Positions 51,202 to 60,194 of a DNA stretch of 64,000 nucleotides are shown here, piece after piece. The notes below the pieces were generated by a model. It made no database searches and was not told the DNA's origin. It saw only the letters and a program-made list of their open reading frames with translations. Each line of letters begins with the position of its first letter. The stretch's first letter is position 1. The stretch spans positions 124,001-188,000 of the forward strand of contig JAUILN010000003.1 of NCBI GenBank assembly GCA_030432695.1. Direction: 5' to 3'. This DNA is from a bacterium. GTDB taxonomy: Bacteria; Planctomycetota; UBA1135; UBA2386. A program made the position numbers and the translations under genes.

Positions 51202-52731
51202 ATGAGGATCGGCTGGCTTACGAGGTGTCTCCTCGGAATGACCGTGGTGTGTGGGCTTTCCGCGCAGGCCACCGTCGCGACCCACTATTTCTACTGGTAC
51301 CGCCATCCCGACCAGCACATGGGGGGCGAGGGGCGCGAAGGGCACTTCCACGACTTCGTCGATGCCGAAGCAGTGAGCTACGAGGACCCGGACTGGCATC
51401 GCGGCGAGTTCCGCGACATGGCGCGCGCCGGCATCGAGGTGGCACTGCCGGTGTACTGGGGTGCCCCGGGTGCCGAGGACCGGCCGGGGCTGCGCTTCGC
51501 GACGCGCGGACTCGGGCCGATGTGCGCGGCGCTCGACGCGATGCGCGAGGCGGGCGAAGGCTCGGTGCGCCTCGGCATGTTCTACGACACGTCGACCTTG
51601 CACGAGCGGGTCCGCGGTGTCGGCGACGAGCGCGCCGACCTGACGACCGACGCCGGACGTGCGCTGTTCGTCGACACCGTGCTCGGCTTCTACGAGCGGA
51701 TCCCGAAGCGGCATTGGGCACGGCATCCCGATCCCGAGACCGGCCGACCGTTGGTGGTCCTCTACACCGCCGGCTTCGCCAAGGCCTGGGACGCGAAGCT
51801 CGGTCCGGCGCTCGCCGCCGCGTTCGCAGCGCGCTTCGACGGCGAGCACCCGTTCCTGGTCGCCGACGCGAGTTGGGGCGACATCGGTCAGGACGCGACC
51901 ACGCAGTGGGACGCCGCATTGCACGGCCCGCGCCTGTTCGACGGCGTCGCGCAGATCGGTCCCGGCTACGACGACTCACCGGTGCCCGGGCGCCGCACTC
52001 CGCATCGTCCGCGCGAAGACGGCGCGTTCTATCGCTGGTCGTGGCGGGCAGCGATCGAGTCGAAGCCGTCGTTGGTCCTGATCGAGACCTGGAACGAGAT
52101 GCACGAGGGCACCGAGATCTGCCGGACGGTGCAGACGGGTACTTCCTACCTCGACATCACCCGCGAGATGGTCGATCGGCTGCGGCGCGGCGATCCGGGG
52201 CCGGAGGTCGAGATCGCGATCACGGCGCCTCTGCCACGTCCGGACCTGAGCTGGGGTGCGGAGGCTGCCGGTGCCGAGCGCGTGAGCTGGCGTCTTGGAG
52301 AGGGCGGCGCGCGCGGGCTCCGGCCGATCGAACACGAAGACGGGCCGCTCCGTCGCGGGCCACGTGGGGTGATCGCGAGCTGTCCGGAGGACCGGCCGGT
52401 GACCTATCTCTACCTGCAGGTCAGCGACCATTGGCGCTTCGACGTCGACGAGGATCTGGTCCTCGAACTCGTCGTCGCAGGAGGTCGGTGCAGCGTCGAA
52501 TACGACTCCCGGAACATCGCGGCCACGCTCGCCGGTGCCTACACCCACGTGACGCCCGAGGCGGCGTCCGGCCCCGGGTTCGGCGAGATGGGCGTGACCG
52601 AGCGCCTGACCTTCGCGCTCGATGGGGCGCGGCTCGCCAACCGCGAGAACGGCGGCGCCGACCTGCGGCTCATCGTGCCGCGCGGCGTCACGCTCGAACT
52701 GCTGAACGCGACGCTCTCGCCGGCGAAGTGA
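51202..52731 (+). CDS. Secreted glycoside-hydrolase-like protein (DUF5010-like)
   Basis: 509 residues. Signal peptide MRIGWLTRCLLGMTVVCGLSAQ. The mature part opens THYFYWYRHP and continues with EVALPVYWG and LGMFYDTSTL, typical of TIM-barrel proteins related to GH71/GH99. The late ETWNEMHEGTEI carries candidate acidic catalytic residues. It fits DUF5010-type proteins, found in polysaccharide-degrading bacteria. The last 110 residues are a beta-sandwich (YLYLQVSDHWRFDVDEDLVL). A -10-like box lies 8 nt before the ATG. The divergent neighbour has a carbohydrate-binding domain, so both may act on polysaccharide (inference). Confidence 0.72.
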   Translation: MRIGWLTRCLLGMTVVCGLSAQATVATHYFYWYRHPDQHMGGEGREGHFHDFVDAEAVSYEDPDWHRGEFRDMARAGIEVALPVYWGAPGAEDRPGLRFATRGLGPMCAALDAMREAGEGSVRLGMFYDTSTLHERVRGVGDERADLTTDAGRALFVDTVLGFYERIPKRHWARHPDPETGRPLVVLYTAGFAKAWDAKLGPALAAAFAARFDGEHPFLVADASWGDIGQDATTQWDAALHGPRLFDGVAQIGPGYDDSPVPGRRTPHRPREDGAFYRWSWRAAIESKPSLVLIETWNEMHEGTEICRTVQTGTSYLDITREMVDRLRRGDPGPEVEIAITAPLPRPDLSWGAEAAGAERVSWRLGEGGARGLRPIEHEDGPLRRGPRGVIASCPEDRPVTYLYLQVSDHWRFDVDEDLVLELVVAGGRCSVEYDSRNIAATLAGAYTHVTPEAASGPGFGEMGVTERLTFALDGARLANRENGGADLRLIVPRGVTLELLNATLSPAK

Positions 52732-52744
52732 CGGTGGCTCGCGA

Positions 52745-53920
52745 TCAGTCGCGGCGCAGCGGCCTGACGATCAGATCCTTCAGCGCGAAGTTGCTGCCTT
52801 CGCCGACCCGCGTGACGAACAGGTCGTTCAGGTGGCGGATCAGGCCGAACTCATCGAGGCAGGCCACGCCGCCACAGACCTCCATGGCCAGCGGCAGCAG
52901 CTCGCTCGCCACGCGGCTCGAGTCCATCTTCACCTTGGCGGCCTGCTCGCGGTCGAGCTTGTTCTCGTCGAAGCGCTTCGAGCAGTGCATCAGCCAGGTG
53001 AGGTTGCGCTCCAGCGCGACGTCCATGTCGATGATGACGTCCTGCACCCGCTGGAAGCGACCGATCGGCTGGTCGTCGAACTGGATCCGCTCCTCGGCGT
53101 AGCGGCGGGTCTTGTCGAGCGCGAACGCCAGCGACGACAGCGCCAGGGCACCGATGAACAGGCGGCCGCCATTGAGCGTGGTGACCATCACCTTGAAGCC
53201 GTCGTTGACCTCGCCGAGCACCGCGGACTCGGGCACCTCGACGGCGTCGAACATGATCTGGCCGGTGCTCGACTGCTCCCAGACCTTCTTGCCGGACATC
53301 TCCTGGTAGAAGACGCCCTTCGCGTCCATCGGCACGATGAAGCAGGTGGAGCGACGGCCGTTGGGGCCATCGGGATCGGTCAGCGCGTGCACGATCACGT
53401 GGCTCGCCCAGCGCGCATTGGTCGACCAGCACTTCTCACCCTGGATGACCCAGGCATTGCCCTTCTTCTTGGCGGTCACCTCGGGGTTCGCCGCGTCGGA
53501 GCCGCGCCCGGGCTCGGACAAGCCGAACACGAACATGCGCTTGCCCGCGGCGAGGTCCGGCAGGTGTTCCTTCTTCTGCTCCTCGGTGCCGCAGAGCTGG
53601 AGCGGCTTGGCGCCCAGCGAGATCGCCGCGCCCGGCGTGATCGCGGCCGAGTGGCTGTGGTAGCCGAGCGCGAGCCCCATCAGCACCAGGTCGGTCATGT
53701 CCCCGCCCTGGCCGCCGTACTCCTCCTTGATGGGTAAGCCGAACAACCCGATCTCGCCCATCTGCGCGATCACGCTCTCCGGCAGGAGCACGTGGTCGCG
53801 CTCCCACTTCAGCACGTGTGGTGCGACCTCGGCGTCGGCGAAGTCGCGGACGACCTCGTAGAACTCGAACTTGTCCTCGTGGACGAGGCTCTGGAGATAG
53901 TGATCGATGCGGCGCGGCAT
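52745..53920 (-). CDS. Acyl-CoA dehydrogenase family protein
   Basis: 391 residues, standard length. N-terminal helical domain, then LPIKEEYGGQGGDMTD, the FAD/substrate strand FGLSEPGRGSDA, KCWSTNARWASH, and the C-terminal helical bundle with TRRYAEERIQFDDQPIGRFQRVQD. The glutamate in VGEGSN (E374) aligns with the catalytic base of medium-chain enzymes (YEGTSQ). These flavoenzymes oxidise acyl-CoA thioesters at C2-C3 and pass electrons to ETF. No fatty-acid genes are adjacent. ATG at 53920 gives a normal N-terminus; upstream extension is unlikely. Confidence 0.93.
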   Translation of the reverse strand: MPRRIDHYLQSLVHEDKFEFYEVVRDFADAEVAPHVLKWERDHVLLPESVIAQMGEIGLFGLPIKEEYGGQGGDMTDLVLMGLALGYHSHSAAITPGAAISLGAKPLQLCGTEEQKKEHLPDLAAGKRMFVFGLSEPGRGSDAANPEVTAKKKGNAWVIQGEKCWSTNARWASHVIVHALTDPDGPNGRRSTCFIVPMDAKGVFYQEMSGKKVWEQSSTGQIMFDAVEVPESAVLGEVNDGFKVMVTTLNGGRLFIGALALSSLAFALDKTRRYAEERIQFDDQPIGRFQRVQDVIIDMDVALERNLTWLMHCSKRFDENKLDREQAAKVKMDSSRVASELLPLAMEVCGGVACLDEFGLIRHLNDLFVTRVGEGSNFALKDLIVRPLRRD

Positions 53921-54010
53921 GTTCGGATGCGGTTTTAGTTCGGTCCGGCGCGGTCTGCCAGAGTGAGGGACGCGACGCGTGGTGCGCGACCCTGCAACTG
54001 CCCGAAACGC

Positions 54011-54050
54011 AGAAGGGGCGCGGACCCCGGTCGGGATCCACGCCCCTTCT
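54011..54050 (-). terminator. Strong terminator hairpin after the TPR lipoprotein gene
   Basis: AGAAGGGGCGCGGA (54011-54024) pairs with TCCACGCCCCTTCT (54037-54050) over 14 positions with one G-T pair; the 12-base loop can pair further. It lies 36 bases past the stop at 54086 and is followed on the minus strand by GCGTTTCGGG. Confidence 0.65.
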
Positions 54051-54085
54051 CTCATCGGTCCGACCGCCGTCGGGCCTTGGCAACG

Positions 54086-56425
54086 TCACCTGTCGCGAGG
54101 ACTTTCGGATACGGAAGCGCCGGGCTCACCGGCGCTTGGGGCATCCGCCGCTGCCTTGGGGGAAGCGATGGCAGTGAGGAACGCACGCGCCGCGCGGTTG
54201 CCGGGATCGACCTCGAGGGTGCGCTCGAATGCCGCGACGACCTCGGCGACAGGTGCGCCCGAGAAGCGGAGGTTGTATGCGAAGACCAGCAGCGCGGCTG
54301 CGTCGTACGGCTTCTCCGCCAAGTAGGCCTTCAGCACCTCGAGCTGCTTGGTGAACGCCTCGGGATCCTCGTAGAAGGTGCGCTTGTCCACCTCGACCGT
54401 CGCCAGATCGGGGTCGAGTTCGAGGCCCTTGCCGACCATGTAGGCGGCGTAGTGGTAGTCGCCCTGCGCGAACAGCGCATCGGCGATCACGAAGTGCACC
54501 GAGCCGTCGTCGGGCACGTAGGCCAATGCGCGCAGATAGCTCTCCGAGGCTTCCTCGTAGCGGCCGCGGCGGAAGTAGAAGTCGCCGAGGTCGAGGTGGC
54601 GCTGTGCGGGCGAAACCTCTTCCTCGGGTGGGATCGGCTCGGCGGCAGCGCCTCCGACGCCGGCTCCGGCCGCGACTCCGGCTCCGCCAGGTGCCACGCC
54701 GCCGTCCGCGACGATCACCTCGCCGCTGCCGTCCTCGGCGTAGTCGGCGCCGCTCGGGACGTAGGCCCAGTCGGCCGACGAGCCGGCATACGCCGGGAAG
54801 CTCGAGAAACCGATCCAGCTGCCGGGCACGTAGCAGCGGTTTGGCCACCACCACGACACCGTCGCGCTGCTCGGATAGCCGGAGTTCCAGTAGAGGACGA
54901 ACGAGCTGTTGCAGTTGTAGTAGTAGCGCGACCAGCTCCCGCACCACCAGTACGGGTAGCTGTAGCAGCCCCACGGCCGGTAGCACCACGAGAAGGCGCC
55001 GAGGTGGCCGCCCCAGTGGTAGCAGCCGTAGAAGTAGCGCCGGCTGCCTGCAAAGGTGTAGCCGCTGTATCGGCCGGGATACCCGTCGTAGTAGCCGCCG
55101 CCGTAGCCGCTCCCATTCCCATAGTCGTTGCCGTAGCGCGAGCCGAAGCCGCCGGTGCGTCCGCCACCGCGGTTCGGGCCGCCGCGCGACGGATCACCGG
55201 AGCGATCGCCGATGCCGGGTCCCATCGGAGGTAGGACCGGCCGCAGCCCATCGGCGACCGTGCCGCCGCCGTTGTCGCGACGCCGGCCGACGACGCGTGG
55301 GCCGTCGCCGTCGCCGGTGCGGGGTTGGCCGACGCGTGGTTCGCGCGGCTGCAGACCGGGTGTGCGGACATCGGGCGTCCGGACATCCGGCGTGCGAGGC
55401 TGGGCCACGTCCGTGTAGCGGTTGCGGACCACGGGCACGCGGTCGGCGATGGGACCACCGGAGCCGGCGCCGGGGTTGCCGGAGCGAGGCGCACCGACGC
55501 GGGGTTCGGGGGCCACCGGCGTGCGTGTGTCGGGTTGGCCGACACGCGGGGTCGCGGGCCGGGGATCAGCCGCGCGAACATCGTCGCGCAGGCGCGGCCG
55601 GTAGCGGTCGGCGATCGAGCCGCTGATCGGTGAGGGGCGCAGGGCATCGCCGGCGTCGACCCGGGTGGTCCTCTCGCGGCGTTCGTAGAGGTCGCGAAGG
55701 CGGCTGCCGGAGTCGGAGCTGATCGGATCCGGTCGGACGCTCGGAGTCGTGTCGCCCAGGCGCGGTGCGGTGCGGTAGCGACTCGACAGGTCGTTGCGGG
55801 GGCTCGGCGACGGCGTGCGCGGGGAGGTATCGCCGAGCGACGGCGTGCGGATCACCGGGGTGCGCGGTTGGGGGATCGGCGTGATCGTGCGTGGCGCGGT
55901 GATCGATGGGGTGCGGACGATCGGAGTGCGCGGCGTCGTGACCGACGGGGTGCGGACGACCGGGGTGCGCGGAGTCGTGACCGACGGGGTGCGGACGACC
56001 GGGGTGCGCGGAGTCGTGACCGACGGGGTGCGGACGACTGGAGTGCGCGGGGTCGTGATCGATGGTGTGCGGACGACCGGGGTGCGGGGCTGCGGGGTCG
56101 TGATCCGCGGGGTCGTGATCCGGGGCTGCGGAGTGGTGATCCGCGGGGTCGTGACCCGGGGCTGCGGAGTGGTGATCCGCGGCGTCGTGACTCGGGGGGC
56201 CGGAGTGGTCACCCGCGGCGTCGTGACCCGAGGCACCGTCACCCGCGGAGTGGGGGTGGACACCCGAGGAGTCGGCCGCGGGACAGGCGCGGGCCGGGGC
56301 GTAGGGGCCGGCCGGGGTGCCGGGCGTGGCTGCACGCGCTGGGCGACCAGGGCCGTCGGATCGCAGCTGGTGCCGACGAGCGTGGCGAACGCGATCAGGG
56401 CGACGAGGGTCAGGTTGCGGGTCAT
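54086..56425 (-). CDS. Low-complexity lipoprotein with Tyr/Trp-rich region and TPR domain
   Basis: 779 residues. GGAG lies 6 nt before the ATG at 56425. Lipobox LVGTSC. Residues about 30-210 are Pro/Thr/Arg/Val-rich tandem repeats (units of the type TPRTPVVRTPSVT and TTPRITTPQPRV) encoded by 39-bp and 36-bp DNA repeats. Residues 210-440 are charged and disordered-looking. About 440-570 is very rich in Gly, Tyr, Trp and Cys (YFYGCYHWGGHLGAFSWCYR, YSYPYWWCGSWSRYYYNC). After residue 620 come three TPR-like repeats (HLDLGDFYFRRGRYEEASESY and following). A surface-exposed adhesive or scaffold role is suggested by composition only; I know no close family. Confidence 0.8.
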   Translation of the reverse strand: MTRNLTLVALIAFATLVGTSCDPTALVAQRVQPRPAPRPAPTPRPAPVPRPTPRVSTPTPRVTVPRVTTPRVTTPAPRVTTPRITTPQPRVTTPRITTPQPRITTPRITTPQPRTPVVRTPSITTPRTPVVRTPSVTTPRTPVVRTPSVTTPRTPVVRTPSVTTPRTPIVRTPSITAPRTITPIPQPRTPVIRTPSLGDTSPRTPSPSPRNDLSSRYRTAPRLGDTTPSVRPDPISSDSGSRLRDLYERRERTTRVDAGDALRPSPISGSIADRYRPRLRDDVRAADPRPATPRVGQPDTRTPVAPEPRVGAPRSGNPGAGSGGPIADRVPVVRNRYTDVAQPRTPDVRTPDVRTPGLQPREPRVGQPRTGDGDGPRVVGRRRDNGGGTVADGLRPVLPPMGPGIGDRSGDPSRGGPNRGGGRTGGFGSRYGNDYGNGSGYGGGYYDGYPGRYSGYTFAGSRRYFYGCYHWGGHLGAFSWCYRPWGCYSYPYWWCGSWSRYYYNCNSSFVLYWNSGYPSSATVSWWWPNRCYVPGSWIGFSSFPAYAGSSADWAYVPSGADYAEDGSGEVIVADGGVAPGGAGVAAGAGVGGAAAEPIPPEEEVSPAQRHLDLGDFYFRRGRYEEASESYLRALAYVPDDGSVHFVIADALFAQGDYHYAAYMVGKGLELDPDLATVEVDKRTFYEDPEAFTKQLEVLKAYLAEKPYDAAALLVFAYNLRFSGAPVAEVVAAFERTLEVDPGNRAARAFLTAIASPKAAADAPSAGEPGASVSESPRDR
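55899..56093 (-). repeat. Five tandem 39-bp coding repeats
   Basis: Five consecutive 39-bp units (starts 55899, 55938, 55977, 56016, 56055) encode a 13-residue unit of the type TPRTPVVRTPSVT inside the lipoprotein gene. Units 2 and 3 are identical. Confidence 0.85.
56094..56200 (-). repeat. Tandem 36-bp coding repeats
   Basis: About three units of 36 bp containing GGGGCTGCGGAGTGGTGATC encode the 12-residue unit TTPRITTPQPRV. They follow directly on the 39-bp array and share part of its wording, so both probably arose by slippage. Confidence 0.7.
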
Positions 56426-56649
56426 GGGTGTTCTCCGGGCCGGCGGGTGAAGCAAGTCCGGTGCCGGGTCATTGTCGTCGAACGCCTGGAGCGTGGGCAG
56501 CCCCCGCTACGTCCAGGATCGGGTCGGCACGTGGTCGATCCGGTCGCGGAGGCGGGCGATCGGCCCGGGTCCTTCCAGGGCCCCACTCTCCGGCGGTCGG
56601 CGGTCCTGTCCTCGCGGAGGGACAGCCGCGCGGAGCCGGTACTCGTCGA

Positions 56650-58872
56650 TCAATCCCGTTCGATCTCGGCGAGCAGGTCGAGGAGGGCCCTGGCGAGGAC
56701 GGTCCTCCAGAGTGCGTCCATGCCGATCTTCGCCGCGGCGCGGTCGTGCACGCAGTCTGCGATCCGACGGGCGAGGTCGGTTTCCTTGGTGGCCGCGTCG
56801 GCGCGCCAGCGCGCCCCGATGCGGTCGAGGAGGTCGCTGCCGACGGTGAGTCTCTCCAGGTCGGACCAGAAGGGCTCGAAGCGGAAGGTCTTGCGGCACT
56901 CGCGCACGCAGCTCGTCGCCACGTCCTCGGCGCCGAGCATGCCGGTCACTGCGGCGAACGCGAACCAACCGAGGGGGCCGCACGCGTCGGTCTCCTTCAG
57001 GCGGCGGAGTTCGGCGGTGAAGCGTGGAGCGCGCGCGGACCCGAGTAGGAACAGGCCGATCGAGTCGTTGACCAGGACGTGAGGCCAACTGGTAGCCGGA
57101 TAGCCGCTGGCCCCCAGCACTCCGAGGTTCTGGATGAGATCCACGGCGTCCGAAAGGCCCTTGACCTCGGGCCTCGGGATGGTGAATCCGAAGTCGTGCC
57201 ACGAGTCCGGGTCGATCGTGAGGCTCGTCGTCTCGTCTAGCAGTCCCGAGACCAGCGCGACGAGATCCTCCAGTTCGACCCCCGTTCCGCCGCGCAGCAG
57301 GGGTTCAAGTGCGGCGGTTGGATCCGTTGCGTCGGTCCGTGTGGGCGCGAGTGTCGCTGGACCCGGAGCCAAGCGGACTTCGACGAAGCCGGACTCGCTG
57401 ATCAGCGTCGGGTCTTGCGACTCACGGTCGATCTCGAGGGTCAAGTCGTCGTCCGGCAGGAGCAGACGCAATCTGGCTCGGTCGTACTCCGGCCGTTCTT
57501 GTTGGCGCAGGAAGTCCACGACGGCTGGTGCCGCCAGCCATAGCCGGAACCAGGTCTGCTCGTCGAACCGGAGCATCTGCGGCAATCCTGCGACCCGCGC
57601 TTCTTCGGGGGCGCGCCGCTTCAGCGCGAACCCCCACCGGAACCGGGCCGTTTCCTCGATTGGCTGGTCGGGATCCGGAATGAGGGGCTCCAACGACACG
57701 TCGAGGATGGTCACCCAATCTCCGCTGCCGATCGCCTGAAGATGCACGAGGTCACCCAGTCGCTCCGACGTCAGCAGGAAGCCGTCGGTTCTCGAGAGTT
57801 CGGCGTAGACCTCCCCGAGATCCAGTCGGCCCAGACGCACGGGAGGGAAGTGCATGAGCATGCGGGTGCGATCGACCGCGACGCGGAGCCGACCGGGTGC
57901 GATCCGCAGGCCGGTGCCCTCCAACTCACTACCGACCGTTGCCTCGACGAAGAGGTGGTCGCCGGCTCCGAAGCGCCGCGCGATGCTCTCTGCGCTGGCG
58001 CGGAGCAACTCCAGATCGCGTCGCTCCTCCGGCGTCGGATCCGACGCAAGGCTCGATGGCACGACCTGCAGGATCGTCGGATCCACACGCATCCCGCCTT
58101 CCGCTCGCGGATCCGGAAACCGGACGCGTGCCACCCGACCCGTTTCGTACAGAGATCCCACCAGGTGCTGGAGGGCGGGTTGGGAAGCGACTTGCTCTGG
58201 GTCATGGTCGATCTTCGAGAGGATCGCGGTGGCAAGTTCCTCCGAACAGCCTTCCAGCGCCAAGGCTCCGAACCGGGTCGGCGCGGTGTCCGCGACGCGT
58301 ATGGTCAACCGGGCTGGCGATCCGTCGTCGACAACCTCGACCTCGACCTGAGCGCGAAGCAGGCCCTCGCGCTGGCAGCATGCTGCCGCAGTTTCCCTTA
58401 TGCGGTCCTTCGCCCGTGGCCCCAGTCGCGCGGGGCCGCCCTCGGTCCAGCCGATGCCCCGATCCTGATCACGGAGTGTGGACAGAAGAGCGGACCGCAG
58501 CGACTCAGAGTCGGTATCGACCGTGATCGGCCCTGCCACGGTTCGCGAGCCCTCGACCACTTTCACGTGCAGCAGTCGGTCGGTGCCCTCGACGAGCGCC
58601 GAGACCTGGACGTTGCCGAATCCCGCCCACCTGTAGCCTGCCTCGATCTCCCGCTCCAACCACGGCAGGTAGGACTCGAGGCTGCTGGATGGGTGCATCT
58701 GGGCGGCGGCGTCCTCGGTGATCAGCAGAGCCCGATAGATGTCCCGCGGCGCAAAGCTCTCGACGCCCTTCCAGCGGATGGCATCGAAGTCGGCGCGATG
58801 TGCGACGAGTTCCTGCGCGCCGACGGCGCCGAGCAGCACTCCGGAGACCAGAGCTGAGACAGCGGCGTTCAC
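56650..58872 (-). CDS. Exported POTRA-like protein, third gene of a coupled operon
   Basis: 740 residues from a GTG start overlapping the upstream TGA (GTGA), so it is translationally coupled to the amidohydrolase before it. Signal peptide MNAAVSALVSGVLLGAVGAQ. Residues about 30-215 contain two POTRA-like units (FAPRDIYRALLITED; LEREIEAGYRWAGFGNVQVSA; LLHVKVVEGSRTVAGPI and REGLLRAQVEVEVVDDGSPARLTIRV). There is no BamA-type barrel; the rest (about 250-740) is mixed and unrecognised. POTRA domains dock unfolded outer-membrane proteins, so an envelope-assembly role is possible, but the partner genes are amidohydrolases. Annotation is tentative. Confidence 0.7.
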   Translation of the reverse strand: MNAAVSALVSGVLLGAVGAQELVAHRADFDAIRWKGVESFAPRDIYRALLITEDAAAQMHPSSSLESYLPWLEREIEAGYRWAGFGNVQVSALVEGTDRLLHVKVVEGSRTVAGPITVDTDSESLRSALLSTLRDQDRGIGWTEGGPARLGPRAKDRIRETAAACCQREGLLRAQVEVEVVDDGSPARLTIRVADTAPTRFGALALEGCSEELATAILSKIDHDPEQVASQPALQHLVGSLYETGRVARVRFPDPRAEGGMRVDPTILQVVPSSLASDPTPEERRDLELLRASAESIARRFGAGDHLFVEATVGSELEGTGLRIAPGRLRVAVDRTRMLMHFPPVRLGRLDLGEVYAELSRTDGFLLTSERLGDLVHLQAIGSGDWVTILDVSLEPLIPDPDQPIEETARFRWGFALKRRAPEEARVAGLPQMLRFDEQTWFRLWLAAPAVVDFLRQQERPEYDRARLRLLLPDDDLTLEIDRESQDPTLISESGFVEVRLAPGPATLAPTRTDATDPTAALEPLLRGGTGVELEDLVALVSGLLDETTSLTIDPDSWHDFGFTIPRPEVKGLSDAVDLIQNLGVLGASGYPATSWPHVLVNDSIGLFLLGSARAPRFTAELRRLKETDACGPLGWFAFAAVTGMLGAEDVATSCVRECRKTFRFEPFWSDLERLTVGSDLLDRIGARWRADAATKETDLARRIADCVHDRAAAKIGMDALWRTVLARALLDLLAEIERD

Positions 58873-60194
58873 TTCGGGCCTCCGGGCCAGATCCCCAGCT
58901 GCCGGTACCGCTCGCGATACTTCTCGGCCAACTTCGTCTGCTTGTTCGACAGATCCAGCCGCCGTCCCGAGGCCCAGGCCATGCGCACCTGCGTCGTCAC
59001 CTCCAACGGATGCCCGTCGGTGACGATCAGCGTCGCGCGCTTGCCGACCTCCAGCGTCCCGAGCTCGTCACCGAGCCCGAGGATCTGCGCCGCATCCTTC
59101 GACACCGCGGCGAAGGCACGATCCGGATCGAGCCCGTACGCCACCGCCTGCCCGGCGTGGTAGGGCAGGTTGCGCTCGTTGTAGTAACCCGTCGTGCCGG
59201 AGATGCAGAAGTCGACGCCGGCCGCGGCGAGTCGGGCCGGCAGCGTGAACGGGCGGTCGTAGGCGTGGTCGCGGCGGCGCGGGGTGCGCTGGGTGCCGGT
59301 GACCACCACCGGGATGCGATGCTCCTTCAGCAGGTCGGCGCATTGTTCGGCATCGGCGCCGCCGACCAGGACCATGCGCAGGCCCTCGTCGACCGCCCAG
59401 CCGATCGCCGAGCGGATCGCGTCGACGTCGTCGGCCTGCACGAACACCGGCGTGGCGCCGCGCAAGGCGCCTTGCATCGCCGCGAGGCGGATGTCCTGCG
59501 CGACTCCTTCGCCGTCGGCGGACCGGGCCGCCGCCCAGGCGCGCGCGTCGTCGAACAGCTCGGCGAGTTCCTCGCGTTGGCCGCCGACCCGCTGCACCGC
59601 CTCGCGGTAGTCCGACTCCGACTGCCATGGGCGACGCACGCCACCTGCCGGCCAGTCGACGACCAGACCGGCCGACGGCCGCAGCGCCATCTCCTCCCAG
59701 GTCCAGCCGGCCAGCTCGATCACCGACGCCTGACCGGGCAGCGCGCCGCCGCTCGGGAACACGCCCGCGGTGAGCACGCCGTTGCTGCGCGTCACCGGCA
59801 GCGTGGTGGAGTCGGGGTTCACCGCGACGGCGGCGCGGACCTCGGGGGTCAGCGAGCCGATCTCGTCGTAGTCGAAGGTCGCCGAGACGGAGCCGATCTC
59901 CTGGATGCCGAGCCGCGTGGCGGCGGCGACCATGCCGGGCCAGACGTGCAGGCCACTCGCGTCGACGCGGGTGGCGTCCACCGGGGCGTCGTCCTTCGAC
60001 CCCGTGCCGACGATGCGGCCGTTGGCGAACCAGACCGCGGCGTCTTCGAGCACCGAGCCGTCGCCGACGTGGACCGTGGCGCCGAGGATCACCACCGGAT
60101 GGCGTTGCGGTGGCGCCTCGACCGTGAGGTCCTGGGCGGTCACCGCGGCGGTCGCGGCGAGCGCCGCGTAGAGGAAGTGGATCGCAGTTCTCAT
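58869..60194 (-). CDS. Exported amidohydrolase-family protein lacking the HxH metal motif
   Basis: 441 residues with a signal peptide (MRTAIHFLYAALAATAAVTAQ). The fold markers of amidohydrolases are present at both ends: HPVVILGATVHVGDGSVLEDAAVWFANGRIV and the C-terminal LGLGDELGTLEVGKRATLIVTDGHPLE. But where the family has PGLIDAHTH, this protein has WPGMVAAATRLG, with no HxH, so binuclear zinc chemistry is unlikely. It may be an inactive partner of the upstream enzyme. ATGA overlaps join it to the genes on both sides (58872 with GTGA; 60191 with ATGA). Confidence 0.78.
   Translation of the reverse strand: MRTAIHFLYAALAATAAVTAQDLTVEAPPQRHPVVILGATVHVGDGSVLEDAAVWFANGRIVGTGSKDDAPVDATRVDASGLHVWPGMVAAATRLGIQEIGSVSATFDYDEIGSLTPEVRAAVAVNPDSTTLPVTRSNGVLTAGVFPSGGALPGQASVIELAGWTWEEMALRPSAGLVVDWPAGGVRRPWQSESDYREAVQRVGGQREELAELFDDARAWAAARSADGEGVAQDIRLAAMQGALRGATPVFVQADDVDAIRSAIGWAVDEGLRMVLVGGADAEQCADLLKEHRIPVVVTGTQRTPRRRDHAYDRPFTLPARLAAAGVDFCISGTTGYYNERNLPYHAGQAVAYGLDPDRAFAAVSKDAAQILGLGDELGTLEVGKRATLIVTDGHPLEVTTQVRMAWASGRRLDLSNKQTKLAEKYRERYRQLGIWPGGPK

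Noticed and set aside
55899..56200. Regular repeats considered as a CRISPR array
   Set aside because: Units are contiguous without spacers and lie in frame in a coding gene.
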